NCBI GenBank assembly: GCA_045651985.1
Contig: JAZRTK010000031.1
Location: forward strand, 1-18,019
Reading direction: 5' to 3'
Origin: SIG710 sp045651985
GTDB lineage: Bacteria; Bacillota; Clostridia; Oscillospirales; CAG-272
Length of the DNA stretch: 18,019 nt
The position numbers and the translations under genes are program-made. Numbering within the stretch: the first letter of the stretch is position 1; every line of letters begins with the position of its first letter. The notes under the pieces were generated by a model. It saw only the letters and a list, made by a program, of their open reading frames with translations. It was not told where the DNA came from and ran no database searches. Positions 1 to 6,974 of the stretch are shown here, piece after piece.

Positions 1-799
1 CCTTTTCGGAGAGCATGGTCGCACCCAAGGGCAGGCCGCCCGCAAGACCTTTTGCGGTAGACACCACGTCGGGCGAGATCCCGAAATTCATGTATGCATA
101 AAGTGCACCGCATCTGCCGTTACCCGTCTGCACCTCGTCGATGATAACCAATATATCCCGTTCTTTTGCCAGAGCCTCGACCTCGCGCACAAAATCCGCC
201 GTCAGTGGACAAACGCCTCCCTCGCCCTGCACCAATTCCATGATGACACCCGCCACCTTGTTCTCGGCAAACGCCTGCTTGACGCTGTCTATATTATTCG
301 CTTCAGCGTAGGCAAAACCGGGGGTCAGGGGTGTGAAATCCGTGTGGAATGTGTCCTGTCCCGTTGCCGCCAAGGTCGTCAGCGTTCTTCCGTGGAAGGA
401 GTTTTTCAGAGACACGATAACGTGGTGATCCGCACCCTTTTTGTCGGCGGCGTACTTTCTTGCCACCTTGATAGCGCACTCGTTTGCTTCCGCACCCGAG
501 TTGGAGAAGAACACATTTTTCATGCCTGTTCTTGTGCAAAGCTGTTCCGCCAAGCGTGCGCAAGGCTCGGAGTAATACAGGTTTGAAGTGTGCTGAATTT
601 TGGTCAGCTGAGCCGAAACCGCACCCGCCCAGCGGGCGTCCGAATAGCCAAAAGTATTGACCGCGATTCCCGTGCTCATGTCGATATATTCCTTACCCGC
701 ATCGTCGTACACCAAAGAGCCTTTGCCCTCGACCAGAGTCAAAGGAAAGCGCGCGTACGTAGGGGCTATGTATTCTTTATCAAGTTCTCTTACGTTCAT
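1..799 (-). CDS. argD: Acetylornithine aminotransferase, partial (3' end outside window)
   Basis: Class III PLP-dependent aminotransferase that converts N-acetylglutamate semialdehyde to N-acetylornithine in the cytoplasm. I translated the minus strand from the ATG at 799: it reads MNVRELDKEYIAPTYARFPL and stays open for 266 codons to the window edge. Visible family landmarks are SNSGAEANE (PLP phosphate region), SFHGRTL, IMELVQGEGG, the IIDEVQTGNGR block holding the PLP-contacting Asp, and STAKGLAGGLPLGA with the Schiff-base lysine at about residue 252. About 130 C-terminal residues are missing, judged from the usual length near 395. The start is supported by GGTGA just upstream; the gap to the argB stop is 7 bases, so argB and argD are almost certainly co-transcribed and translationally close. 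Ornithine or succinylornithine aminotransferase is the alternative by family, but the operon makes ArgD clear. Confidence 0.95.
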   Translation of the reverse strand, partial: MNVRELDKEYIAPTYARFPLTLVEGKGSLVYDDAGKEYIDMSTGIAVNTFGYSDARWAGAVSAQLTKIQHTSNLYYSEPCARLAEQLCTRTGMKNVFFSNSGAEANECAIKVARKYAADKKGADHHVIVSLKNSFHGRTLTTLAATGQDTFHTDFTPLTPGFAYAEANNIDSVKQAFAENKVAGVIMELVQGEGGVCPLTADFVREVEALAKERDILVIIDEVQTGNGRCGALYAYMNFGISPDVVSTAKGLAGGLPLGATMLSEK

Positions 800-806
800 T
801 TTCACC

Positions 807-1679
807 TCAGACGGGATCGCCCTCGACCATGGTACCTGCACCCTCGTCGGTCATGGTCTCAATAAGGAGCGAGTGTGGGATTCGGCCGTCCATAATAACG
901 ACCTTCTTTACGCCGTGATCGATAGCGTCGATACAGCACTGTACTTTCGGGATCATGCCGCCCGAGATAACGCCCTCCTCAAAGAGCCTCTTCGCTTCGC
1001 TTACGGTAACGTGAGGAATGAGAGAGGAAGGGTCGTTGCAGTCGCGCAAGATTCCCGAAATGTCGGTCATGGCAAACATTCTCTCAGCTCCCATAGCGCC
1101 TGCGATATATGCCGCCGCCGTGTCTGCGTTTATATTATAGACGTTGCCTTCCTCGTCACAGCCGATAGTAGAAACCACGGGAATATATCCGCGCTCAAGC
1201 ATGTCCATAATGGGAGAAACGTCAACGCCTGTGATCTCACCAACGTAGCCAAGCTCGGGGTTCTTCATCTTCGCCTGTATCATATGACCGTCAATGCCGG
1301 AAATACCCATAGCGCGGCCGCCCTTAAGCTGAAGCAGGTTGACAAGCGTCTTGTTTATCTTGCCCGCAAGCACCATCTGAACGGTCTCAACGGTTTCACG
1401 GTCGGTCACACGAAGACCGCCCACAAACTCGGACTTTTTGCCGATCTTCGTGAGCATATCGGTAATTTCGGGGCCGCCGCCGTGGACAAGCACCACCTTA
1501 ACTCCGACCAGAGACAGAAGAACTATATCCTCCATGACCTGCTCTTTTAGTTGTTCGTTTATCATAGCGTTTCCGCCGTATTTTACTACCACGATTTTAT
1601 CGTAATAGCTTATCATGTAAGGAAGCGCTTGAGTCAGCACCTCAGCACGCTGTGCGTTCGTGAGCATTTCTGTGTTCAT
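807..1679 (-). CDS. argB: Acetylglutamate kinase
   Basis: Phosphorylates N-acetylglutamate with ATP, the second step of arginine synthesis and the usual feedback point when ArgJ recycles acetyl groups. The 290-residue protein shows the amino-acid-kinase fold markers: VVKYGGNAM (Lys33, glycine loop), LVHGGGPEIT (residues 64-73) and GGLRVTD (about 87-93, acetylglutamate-binding Arg). I place the start at the ATG at 1679, not the in-frame TTG at 1700, because AGAGGA lies 8 bases before that ATG and the TTG would put the Shine-Dalgarno inside the gene. About 28 residues precede the kinase core and look helical; an N-terminal helix of this kind is typical of hexameric, arginine-inhibited kinases, so feedback inhibition is likely but inferred. 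It is preceded by a 167-base spacer holding a repeat element and followed after 7 bases by argD. Confidence 0.95.
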   Translation of the reverse strand: MNTEMLTNAQRAEVLTQALPYMISYYDKIVVVKYGGNAMINEQLKEQVMEDIVLLSLVGVKVVLVHGGGPEITDMLTKIGKKSEFVGGLRVTDRETVETVQMVLAGKINKTLVNLLQLKGGRAMGISGIDGHMIQAKMKNPELGYVGEITGVDVSPIMDMLERGYIPVVSTIGCDEEGNVYNINADTAAAYIAGAMGAERMFAMTDISGILRDCNDPSSLIPHVTVSEAKRLFEEGVISGGMIPKVQCCIDAIDHGVKKVVIMDGRIPHSLLIETMTDEGAGTMVEGDPV

Positions 1680-1687
1680 TTCCAGTT

Positions 1688-1693
1688 TCCTCT
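1688..1693 (-). promoter_or_regulatory. Ribosome binding site fixing the argB start
   Basis: AGAGGA lies 8 bases upstream of the ATG at 1679. It falls between that ATG and the upstream in-frame TTG at 1700, so it argues for the shorter protein. Confidence 0.7.
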
Positions 1694-1696
1694 TTG

Positions 1697-1840
1697 TCAA
1701 AAGTTTTGGTGAAGCTTTTTCAAAAGCTTCCCGTGAGCCGACGTCGGCGCGTCGGGCGCCCTCCGCAGAGGGCGAAACTCTTTTCGGCGTTTCTTTTTGC
1801 CAAGCTTTTTCTTTGGGCTTATATCAGCCAAAGAAAAAGC
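1697..1840 (-). repeat. Hairpin-rich intergenic repeat between argJ and argB
   Basis: This spacer consists almost entirely of inverted repeats. There is a 13-bp perfect stem (1804-1816 with 1828-1840) directly after the argJ stop, a 7-bp stem CGCCCTC/GAGGGCG (1757-1763 with 1768-1774), CCGACG/CGTCGG around 1738-1755, and GAAGCTTT/AAAGCTTC (1711-1730). The 10-mer AAGCTTTTTC occurs twice, at 1712 and 1802, exactly 90 bases apart. The layout resembles the multi-stem intergenic repeats that I recall from many gut Clostridia genomes, but family membership could not be tested here. None of the stems is followed by a T-tract on the transcribed strand, so it is not a standard intrinsic terminator. 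Confidence 0.6.
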
Positions 1841-1846
1841 GGACGA

Positions 1847-3061
1847 TCAAGTTCTGTAATCTCCGTTTATTTTAACGTACTCATAAGTCAGGTCACAGCC
1901 CCAGGCGGTGGACTCAACGCCACCCATGCCAAGGTCGACCAGAATCTCAATCTCGTCGCAAAGCAATATCTCCTTTGCTTTTTCCTCGGAGAAGTCGATA
2001 CCCGCGCCGTTCTCGCAGACCTTGATCTCACCCGCCTTTGAAGCAAAGGCAACGTCGATCTTATCCACGTCAACGTCCGCACCGCTGTAACCGATAGCGC
2101 AGAGAACTCGTCCCCAGTTGGCGTCAGCGCCAAACATCGCCGCCTTCGTAAGAGAGGAGCAAATAACGCTCTTTGCCACGGTCTTGGCGGTCTTATCGTC
2201 TGCCGCACCGCTGACCTTACATTCAAGGAGCTTGGTCGCACCCTCTCCGTCTCCCGCAATGCATCGGCAAAGGTAGACCGTCACGGAATTGAGCGCCGCC
2301 ATGAACTTATCAAAATCCGCGCCCTCGCAAGTAACCGTCTCATTTCCCGCCATGCCGTTTGCAAGAACGGTCACCATATCGTTGGTCGACGTGTCGCCGT
2401 CAACGCTTACCATATTAAATGTGTTCTGAACGTCGCCCGAGAGTGCCTCTTGAAGCATCTCGGGGGAAATCGCCGCGTCGGTGGTGATGAATACAAGCAT
2501 TGTTGCAAGGTTGGGGTGAATCATACCGGAGCCCTTGGCTATACCCCCGATGTGACATACTTTTCCGCCCAGCTCGAACTCAAAAGCCACCTCCTTTATA
2601 CGCGTGTCGGTGGTCATGATCCCCTCCGCCGCCATCCGGCTGCCGTCGGGAGAAAGAGCCTTTATAAGCTCGGGAATACCCGCCTTGAAGGGATCTATGG
2701 ACATCTGCTGTCCGATAACGCCCGTAGACGCCACCACAACGTCAGCTGAGGGAATGTTAAGCGCCGCTCCCAACAGCTCGCAGGTGGTCTGAGCGATCTC
2801 AATGCCGTTTGCGTTGCAGGTATTGGCGTTTCCGCTGTTGCAAATTACCGCCTGAGCATAACCGTCTGCGATATTGCTCTTTGTCACCTTCAAAGGCGCT
2901 CCCTTTACAAGGTTCTTGGTGTAGACCGCGGCTGCAGCGCAACGAGTCTCGCTCCAAATAAGGGCAATATCCCTCTTTGTCTTATTTTTTCTGATGCCGC
3001 AGTGAACACCGCCGGCTAAAAATCCTTTTGCGGCGCATACGCCGCCGTTTATCTGCTTCAT
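1847..3061 (-). CDS. argJ: Glutamate N-acetyltransferase / ornithine acetyltransferase
   Basis: Moves the acetyl group from N-acetylornithine to glutamate, closing the economical acetyl cycle; bifunctional members also use acetyl-CoA to start it. The 404-residue protein has the expected length and motifs: CNSGNANTCN (74-83), STGVIGQQM (112-120), KGSGMIHPNLATML (176-189) and SVDGDTSTND. The precursor should cleave itself before Thr187 in the ATML motif, giving alpha and beta chains, with Thr187 as the nucleophile. The usual Met before Ala is Leu here (NLATML), a conservative change. The start is ATG with GGGAGA a few bases upstream. The argC stop lies 14 bases before it. Whether this ArgJ is mono- or bifunctional cannot be told from sequence; no argA is visible in the window. 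Confidence 0.96.
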   Translation of the reverse strand: MKQINGGVCAAKGFLAGGVHCGIRKNKTKRDIALIWSETRCAAAAVYTKNLVKGAPLKVTKSNIADGYAQAVICNSGNANTCNANGIEIAQTTCELLGAALNIPSADVVVASTGVIGQQMSIDPFKAGIPELIKALSPDGSRMAAEGIMTTDTRIKEVAFEFELGGKVCHIGGIAKGSGMIHPNLATMLVFITTDAAISPEMLQEALSGDVQNTFNMVSVDGDTSTNDMVTVLANGMAGNETVTCEGADFDKFMAALNSVTVYLCRCIAGDGEGATKLLECKVSGAADDKTAKTVAKSVICSSLTKAAMFGADANWGRVLCAIGYSGADVDVDKIDVAFASKAGEIKVCENGAGIDFSEEKAKEILLCDEIEILVDLGMGGVESTAWGCDLTYEYVKINGDYRT

Positions 3062-3075
3062 TTTAATCTCCCAAA

Positions 3076-4002
3076 TTAAAGTTCAAGTCCCGTTTCGGGG
3101 TCAACGCCAAGAACAATGTTCATGCACTCAATTGCCGCGCCCGACGCGCCCTTGCCTAAATTATCGTATCTTGCAGTCAGCAGGATAACGTCATCGTCAC
3201 CGTGGACGGAAATTTCCATTTTATCCTTTGCCGACAGCTTTGCAGCCGACAGAAATCCCTTTTCATCGGCGTTCTCCTCATAGTAAACAAGCCCACATGG
3301 GTACGATTTTTTCAAGGTCTCCCTGACCTGCTCTGCCGTGCCGTTTATATCCTCGGCGAACAGGGGTACGGTCACCTCCATGCCCGAATAAAAGTCGCCG
3401 ACGATAGGGCAAAAAGCGGGTTTTTTTAAAAGACCCGTGTAAGCCATAATTTCGGGCAAGTGCTTGTGGCGCTGGGCAATACCGTACTGTCTGGGCGCGC
3501 CCAGAAGCGCGTCGACCTCGTCCGCTTCGTACTCCGCTATCATGTTCTTTCCGCCGCCGCTGTAGCCTGTCAGCGAATGGCAGGAAAGACGCGCATCGGA
3601 CTTGATTATTCCCGCTTTTACAAGGGGGGAAACCAGAGCGATAAATCCTCCTGCGTGGCAGCCGGGAACGGCAATTCTCTTTGATTTTGCGACCTTTTCA
3701 AAGCCGTCCGCAAAGATCTCGGGGAAGCCGTAAGTCCACTCGGGGTTCGTTCTGTGGGCAGTCGAGGTGTCGAGCACCACCGTTTTTTCGTTTTCTATCA
3801 TAGACACCGATTCTCTCGCCGCCTCGTCGGGCAGGCAGAGGAATGCGATGTCACAAGCGTTAAGCATTCTTTTTCTCGCCTCGGGGCTTCTTCTCTGGTC
3901 GTCGGACAGGGTCAGAAGCTCGATGTCGGCGCGGTCCGCAAGTCTTTCATATATGCGCAAGCCCGTAGTTCCCGACTTGCCGTCAATAAATACCTTTTTC
4001 AC
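3076..4002 (-). CDS. argC: N-acetyl-gamma-glutamyl-phosphate reductase, short uncommon type
   Basis: NADPH-dependent reduction of N-acetylglutamyl phosphate to the semialdehyde, third step of the pathway. The protein has 308 residues, shorter than the common form (about 340), and its N-terminus KVFIDGKSGTTGLRIYERL (Rossmann GxSGTTG at 8-14) matches the type 2 family best known from rhizobia. Other landmarks are LCLPDEAARE (56-64), DTSTAHRTNPEWTYGFPE (78-95), the catalytic Cys115 in AVPGCHAGGF, and HKHLPEI (179-185). Around the cysteine the residues are VPGCHAGG where NPGCYPTG is more usual. The start codon is GTG and overlaps the argH stop by four bases (GTGA), which indicates translational coupling. 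Confidence 0.93.
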   Translation of the reverse strand: MKKVFIDGKSGTTGLRIYERLADRADIELLTLSDDQRRSPEARKRMLNACDIAFLCLPDEAARESVSMIENEKTVVLDTSTAHRTNPEWTYGFPEIFADGFEKVAKSKRIAVPGCHAGGFIALVSPLVKAGIIKSDARLSCHSLTGYSGGGKNMIAEYEADEVDALLGAPRQYGIAQRHKHLPEIMAYTGLLKKPAFCPIVGDFYSGMEVTVPLFAEDINGTAEQVRETLKKSYPCGLVYYEENADEKGFLSAAKLSAKDKMEISVHGDDDVILLTARYDNLGKGASGAAIECMNIVLGVDPETGLEL

Positions 4003-5375
4003 TTTTTCATCTGCTCCTTTACAAAGGCAAGCTGTGCCTCAACCGAGGACACCGACGTGCCGCCCTTTGAAATGCGCTTTGAAACGCAGGTCTCAAGCGA
4101 GATCGCTTCAAAAACGTTCTCCTCAAACAGCTCGCTGAACTTTTTCAGCTCGTCCAAGGTCAGCTCGTCAAGAACCTTGCCGTGCTCAATACAATAAGCG
4201 ACCACCTGTCCCGAAATTTTATACGCGGAACGGAAAGGAAGTCCCTGACGCACAAGATAGTCAGCCATATCGGTGGCGTTGATAAATCCGCCCTGCGCCG
4301 CGCGGTACATATTGTCTTTTTTCACTTTCATGGTCTCAACCATGGGAGCAAAGACCTTGAGGCACATTTTTAGGGTGTCCACCGAGTCGAATATCGCCTC
4401 TTTGTCCTCCTGCATATCCTTGTTGTAAGCCAAGGGCAGACCCTTGAGCATGGTAAGCGTAGCTATCAGATTGCCGTAAACACGCCCCGTCTTTCCACGC
4501 ACCAGCTCTGCCATATCGGAGTTTTTCTTCTGAGGCATGATGCTGGAGCCTGTGGTGTAAGCGTCGTCAAGCTCAACGAACCCAAATTCCCAGCTGGACC
4601 AAAGGATCATCTCCTCGGAAAAGCGTGAAAGATGCATCATAACAGTTGAGAACGCCGCGCCAAGCTCGATGCAGAAATCTCTGTCCGAAACACCGTCAAG
4701 ACTGTTCAAAATAACGCTGTCAAAGCCAAGCTGTGCCGCCTCAAAATCACGGTCTGTATCGTACGTTGTTCCCGCCAGCGCACAACAACCGATGGGCGAG
4801 GAATTCATGCGCTTTTTCGCGTCTTCAAGACGGGAAATGTCGCGCAAGAGCATCATGGCGTAAGCCATTAAGTGATGACCGAACGTAATGGGCTGTGCTC
4901 TTTGCAGGTGAGTGTAACCGGGAAGGATAGTTCCCTTGTTTGCCTCCGCTTGATAACAAATCGCCTCAATAAGCGAACGGATAAGAGAGATTATTTCTTC
5001 CACCTCGTCACGCAAATACATACGCACGTCAAGTGCCACCTGGTCGTTTCTGCTTCTTGCGGTGTGGAGCTTCTTGCCGGCTTCTCCTATGCGTTCGGTA
5101 AGCTCTTCTTCCACGAACATATGAATATCCTCGGCGTTCATGTCGAGCTCCAATTTGCCCGACTCTATGTCAGAAAGAATACCCTCAAGACCCTTGGTTA
5201 TCAGGTCAGCTTCATCCGCCGTGATGATCCCCTTCAGCGCCAGCATTGCAGCGTGAGCCACCGAGCCCTTTATATCCTGTTTGTACATTCTGCCGTCAAA
5301 GCGGATAGACGAATTGAAGTCGTTTGCTATCTGATCTACGGCGCCATCGGTGCGTCCCGCCCACATTTTTGCCAT
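3999..5375 (-). CDS. argH: Argininosuccinate lyase
   Basis: Splits argininosuccinate into arginine and fumarate, the last step of arginine synthesis. The 458-residue length fits the fumarase/aspartase superfamily. Motifs seen are MWAGRTDG (4-11), TARSRNDQ (105-112), GYTHLQRAQP (153-162, His156 being the conserved general acid/base region) and the superfamily signature GSSIMPQKKN (276-285, flexible loop with the catalytic Ser). AGAGGA sits 7 bases before the ATG. It follows argG after a 93-base spacer holding a 14-bp hairpin, and its stop overlaps the argC start. Confidence 0.97.
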   Translation of the reverse strand: MAKMWAGRTDGAVDQIANDFNSSIRFDGRMYKQDIKGSVAHAAMLALKGIITADEADLITKGLEGILSDIESGKLELDMNAEDIHMFVEEELTERIGEAGKKLHTARSRNDQVALDVRMYLRDEVEEIISLIRSLIEAICYQAEANKGTILPGYTHLQRAQPITFGHHLMAYAMMLLRDISRLEDAKKRMNSSPIGCCALAGTTYDTDRDFEAAQLGFDSVILNSLDGVSDRDFCIELGAAFSTVMMHLSRFSEEMILWSSWEFGFVELDDAYTTGSSIMPQKKNSDMAELVRGKTGRVYGNLIATLTMLKGLPLAYNKDMQEDKEAIFDSVDTLKMCLKVFAPMVETMKVKKDNMYRAAQGGFINATDMADYLVRQGLPFRSAYKISGQVVAYCIEHGKVLDELTLDELKKFSELFEENVFEAISLETCVSKRISKGGTSVSSVEAQLAFVKEQMKK

Positions 5376-5421
5376 GTTTTTATCCTCTTTTGATGAATTT
5401 TTTCGTATTTTTTAAAGCCGA

Positions 5422-5457
5422 TAAAGGATTTTGCCTACAATGCGGCAAAATCCTTTA
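5422..5457 (-). other. 14-bp perfect hairpin between argG and argH
   Basis: TAAAGGATTTTGCC (5422-5435) and its exact complement (5444-5457) enclose an 8-base loop. On the transcribed minus strand the following bases are TCGGCTTTAAAAAATACG, without an immediate T-tract, so it is a weak terminator at best. It could protect or mark a processing point of the argG message, or cause partial attenuation before argH. Confidence 0.7.
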
Positions 5458-5468
5458 CCTTAAAGTAA

Positions 5469-6694
5469 TTATTTCTTATTCTTTGCCATAACGGCAGCGC
5501 GGACCTTGATAGGAAGTCCAAAGAGATTGATAAATCCTGCGCTGTCTGCCTGATTGTAGACGTTATCCTCGCCAAATGTCGCGATCTCCTCGGAGTAGAG
5601 GGAATAATCGCTCCAAACGCCCGCCTTGATGATGTTACCCTTGTAGAGCTTGAGCTTTACCTTACCCGTAACCGTCTCTTGAGTCTTATCAACGAAGGCG
5701 GAAAGCGCCTCGCGCAGAGGAGTGTACCACTGACCGTTATATACCAGCTCTGCAAAAGTAATGGAAAGCTTCTGCTTTTCGTGAGCCGTCATCTTATCAA
5801 GACAAATAGTTTCAAGGTAGTTGTGAGCGAAGTAAGGATAGCTCCGCCGGGGGTCTCGTAAACGCCGCGGCACTTCATACCCACAAGACGGTTCTCAACG
5901 ATATCAAGCAGACCGATACCGTTCTCGCCGCCAACCTTATTAAGCGCAAGAATGATTTCCTTTGCGCTCATCTTCTCACCGTTGAACGCGACGGGCGTAC
6001 CCTGCTCAAAGTCGAGAGTGATATAAGTAGGAACGTCGGGTGCCTGAATGGGGGACACACCCATTTCCAGAAAACCTTCCTTTTCGTAAAGGGGCTCGTT
6101 GCCCGCGTCCTCAAGATCCATACCCTCGTGGGAAAGATGCCAGAGGTTCTTGTCCTTTGAATAGTTTGTTTCGCGGTTTATCTTCAGAGGAATATTGTGC
6201 GCCTCCGCGTACTCGATCTCCTCCTCACGGGACTTGATGTCCCACTCGCGCCAAGGTGCGATAATGGGCATATCGGGTGCGAATGCCTTGATGGCAAGCT
6301 CGAAGCGGACCTGATCGTTGCCCTTACCCGTACAGCCGTGGCAGATAGCGTCGGCGCCCTCGGCGAGAGCTATCTCAACTATTCTTTTTGCAATAACGGG
6401 ACGTGCAAAGGACGTGCCCAGCATATACTCCTCGTAAAGCGCGCCGGCCTTCACGGTGGGAATTACGTACTCGTCAACGAACTCATCGGTCAGATCCTCA
6501 ACATAGAGCTTGGACGCACCTGTTTTCAGCGCCTTTTCTTCAAGTCCCTCAAGCTCGTCAGCCTGTCCCACGTTGCCCGAGACTGCAATAACCTCGCAGT
6601 TATTGTAGTTTTCCTTGAGCCACGGAATGATGATAGAGGTGTCAAGACCTCCGGAATATGCAAGAACTACCTTTTTGATGTTTTCTTTTTTCAT
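5469..6694 (-). pseudogene. argG: Argininosuccinate synthase, interrupted by a one-base deletion
   Basis: Joins citrulline and aspartate with ATP to make argininosuccinate. The first frame (6694-5789) carries LAYSGGLDTS (11-20, the PP-loop for ATP), CHGCTGKGNDQVRFE, and GVYETPGGAIL. The second frame (to 5469) continues the family sequence with YFAHNYLETICLDK, ELVYNGQWYTPLREA and TGKVKLKLYKGN. The two meet at 5834-5835: restoring one A in the plus-strand run there (T on the coding strand) gives a continuous 408-residue protein, the normal ArgG length. No other damage is visible, so this is either a very recent mutation or a base-calling or assembly error; as written the product would stop 14 residues after the break and lose its C-terminal third. 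GGGAGA precedes the ATG by 7 bases. Confidence 0.93.
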
Positions 6695-6708
6695 GGTTTT
6701 ATCTCCCG

Positions 6709-6736
6709 TTGAATAATATTCGCTTTATGTGCATAA
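6709..6736. promoter_or_regulatory. Candidate operator palindromes at the arg promoter
   Basis: Two palindromes lie next to each other: TTATGTGCATAA (6725-6736), touching the -10 box, and GAATAATATTC (6711-6721), in the early leader. The second contains GAAT and ATTC half sites as in ARG boxes (TGAAT-N4-ATTCA), but with a 3-base spacing instead of 4. Assignment to ArgR is therefore tentative. Confidence 0.35.
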
Positions 6737-6764
6737 TTATACCACCGTTTTTGTTGTTTGTCAA
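6736..6764 (-). promoter_or_regulatory. Sigma-A promoter of the arginine operon
   Basis: On the minus strand TTGACA (6759-6764) and TATAAT (6736-6741) are both perfect consensus, 17 bases apart. Transcription should start near 6729, leaving a leader of about 35 bases before argG. Such a strong core promoter implies that repression, probably by an ArgR/AhrC-type protein, sets expression. Confidence 0.88.
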
Positions 6765-6909
6765 GGGTTTTTGCGTATTTTCTTGTAAAATATTTCCGTT
6801 GACGCAGGTGTTTTTTTGTGCAAATTGATAAAGCTTGGTGAATGTTTACAAATTTATACACGTTTTTCTGCATAAAAACACGCTCACAAACTCTTTTTCT
6901 TCAAAAATG

Positions 6910-6938
6910 TTGATTTGTTCACAAATTAAATATATAAT
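6910..6938 (+). promoter_or_regulatory. Promoter of the LtaS-like gene
   Basis: TTGATT (6910-6915) and TATAAT (6933-6938) are 17 bases apart. The inverted repeat ATTTGT-TC-ACAAAT (6913-6926) overlaps the -35 and the spacer and could be an operator. It is divergent from the arg promoter, with about 145 bases between the two -35 boxes. Confidence 0.7.
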
Positions 6939-6974
6939 GTAAGGTGATTTTATTTTTCACAGGAGATAAAAGAG

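Noticed and set aside
657..1550. 297-codon plus-strand open frame antisense to argB
   Set aside because: It mirrors the argB codons, has no family motifs and no ribosome binding site; long antisense frames are expected opposite genes with GC-rich third positions.
5789..5873. Programmed -1 frameshifting in argG
   Set aside because: No slippery heptamer or downstream pseudoknot is visible at the junction, and ArgG is not known to use recoding.
6691..6873. 60-codon minus-strand frame ending at the argG start, possible leader peptide
   Set aside because: It begins upstream of the argG promoter and spans its -35 and -10 boxes, so it is not within the operon transcript.
6907..6924. Rex-type redox operator at the LtaS-like promoter
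   Set aside because: Only the right half TTCACAA fits; the left half matches at about four of seven positions.
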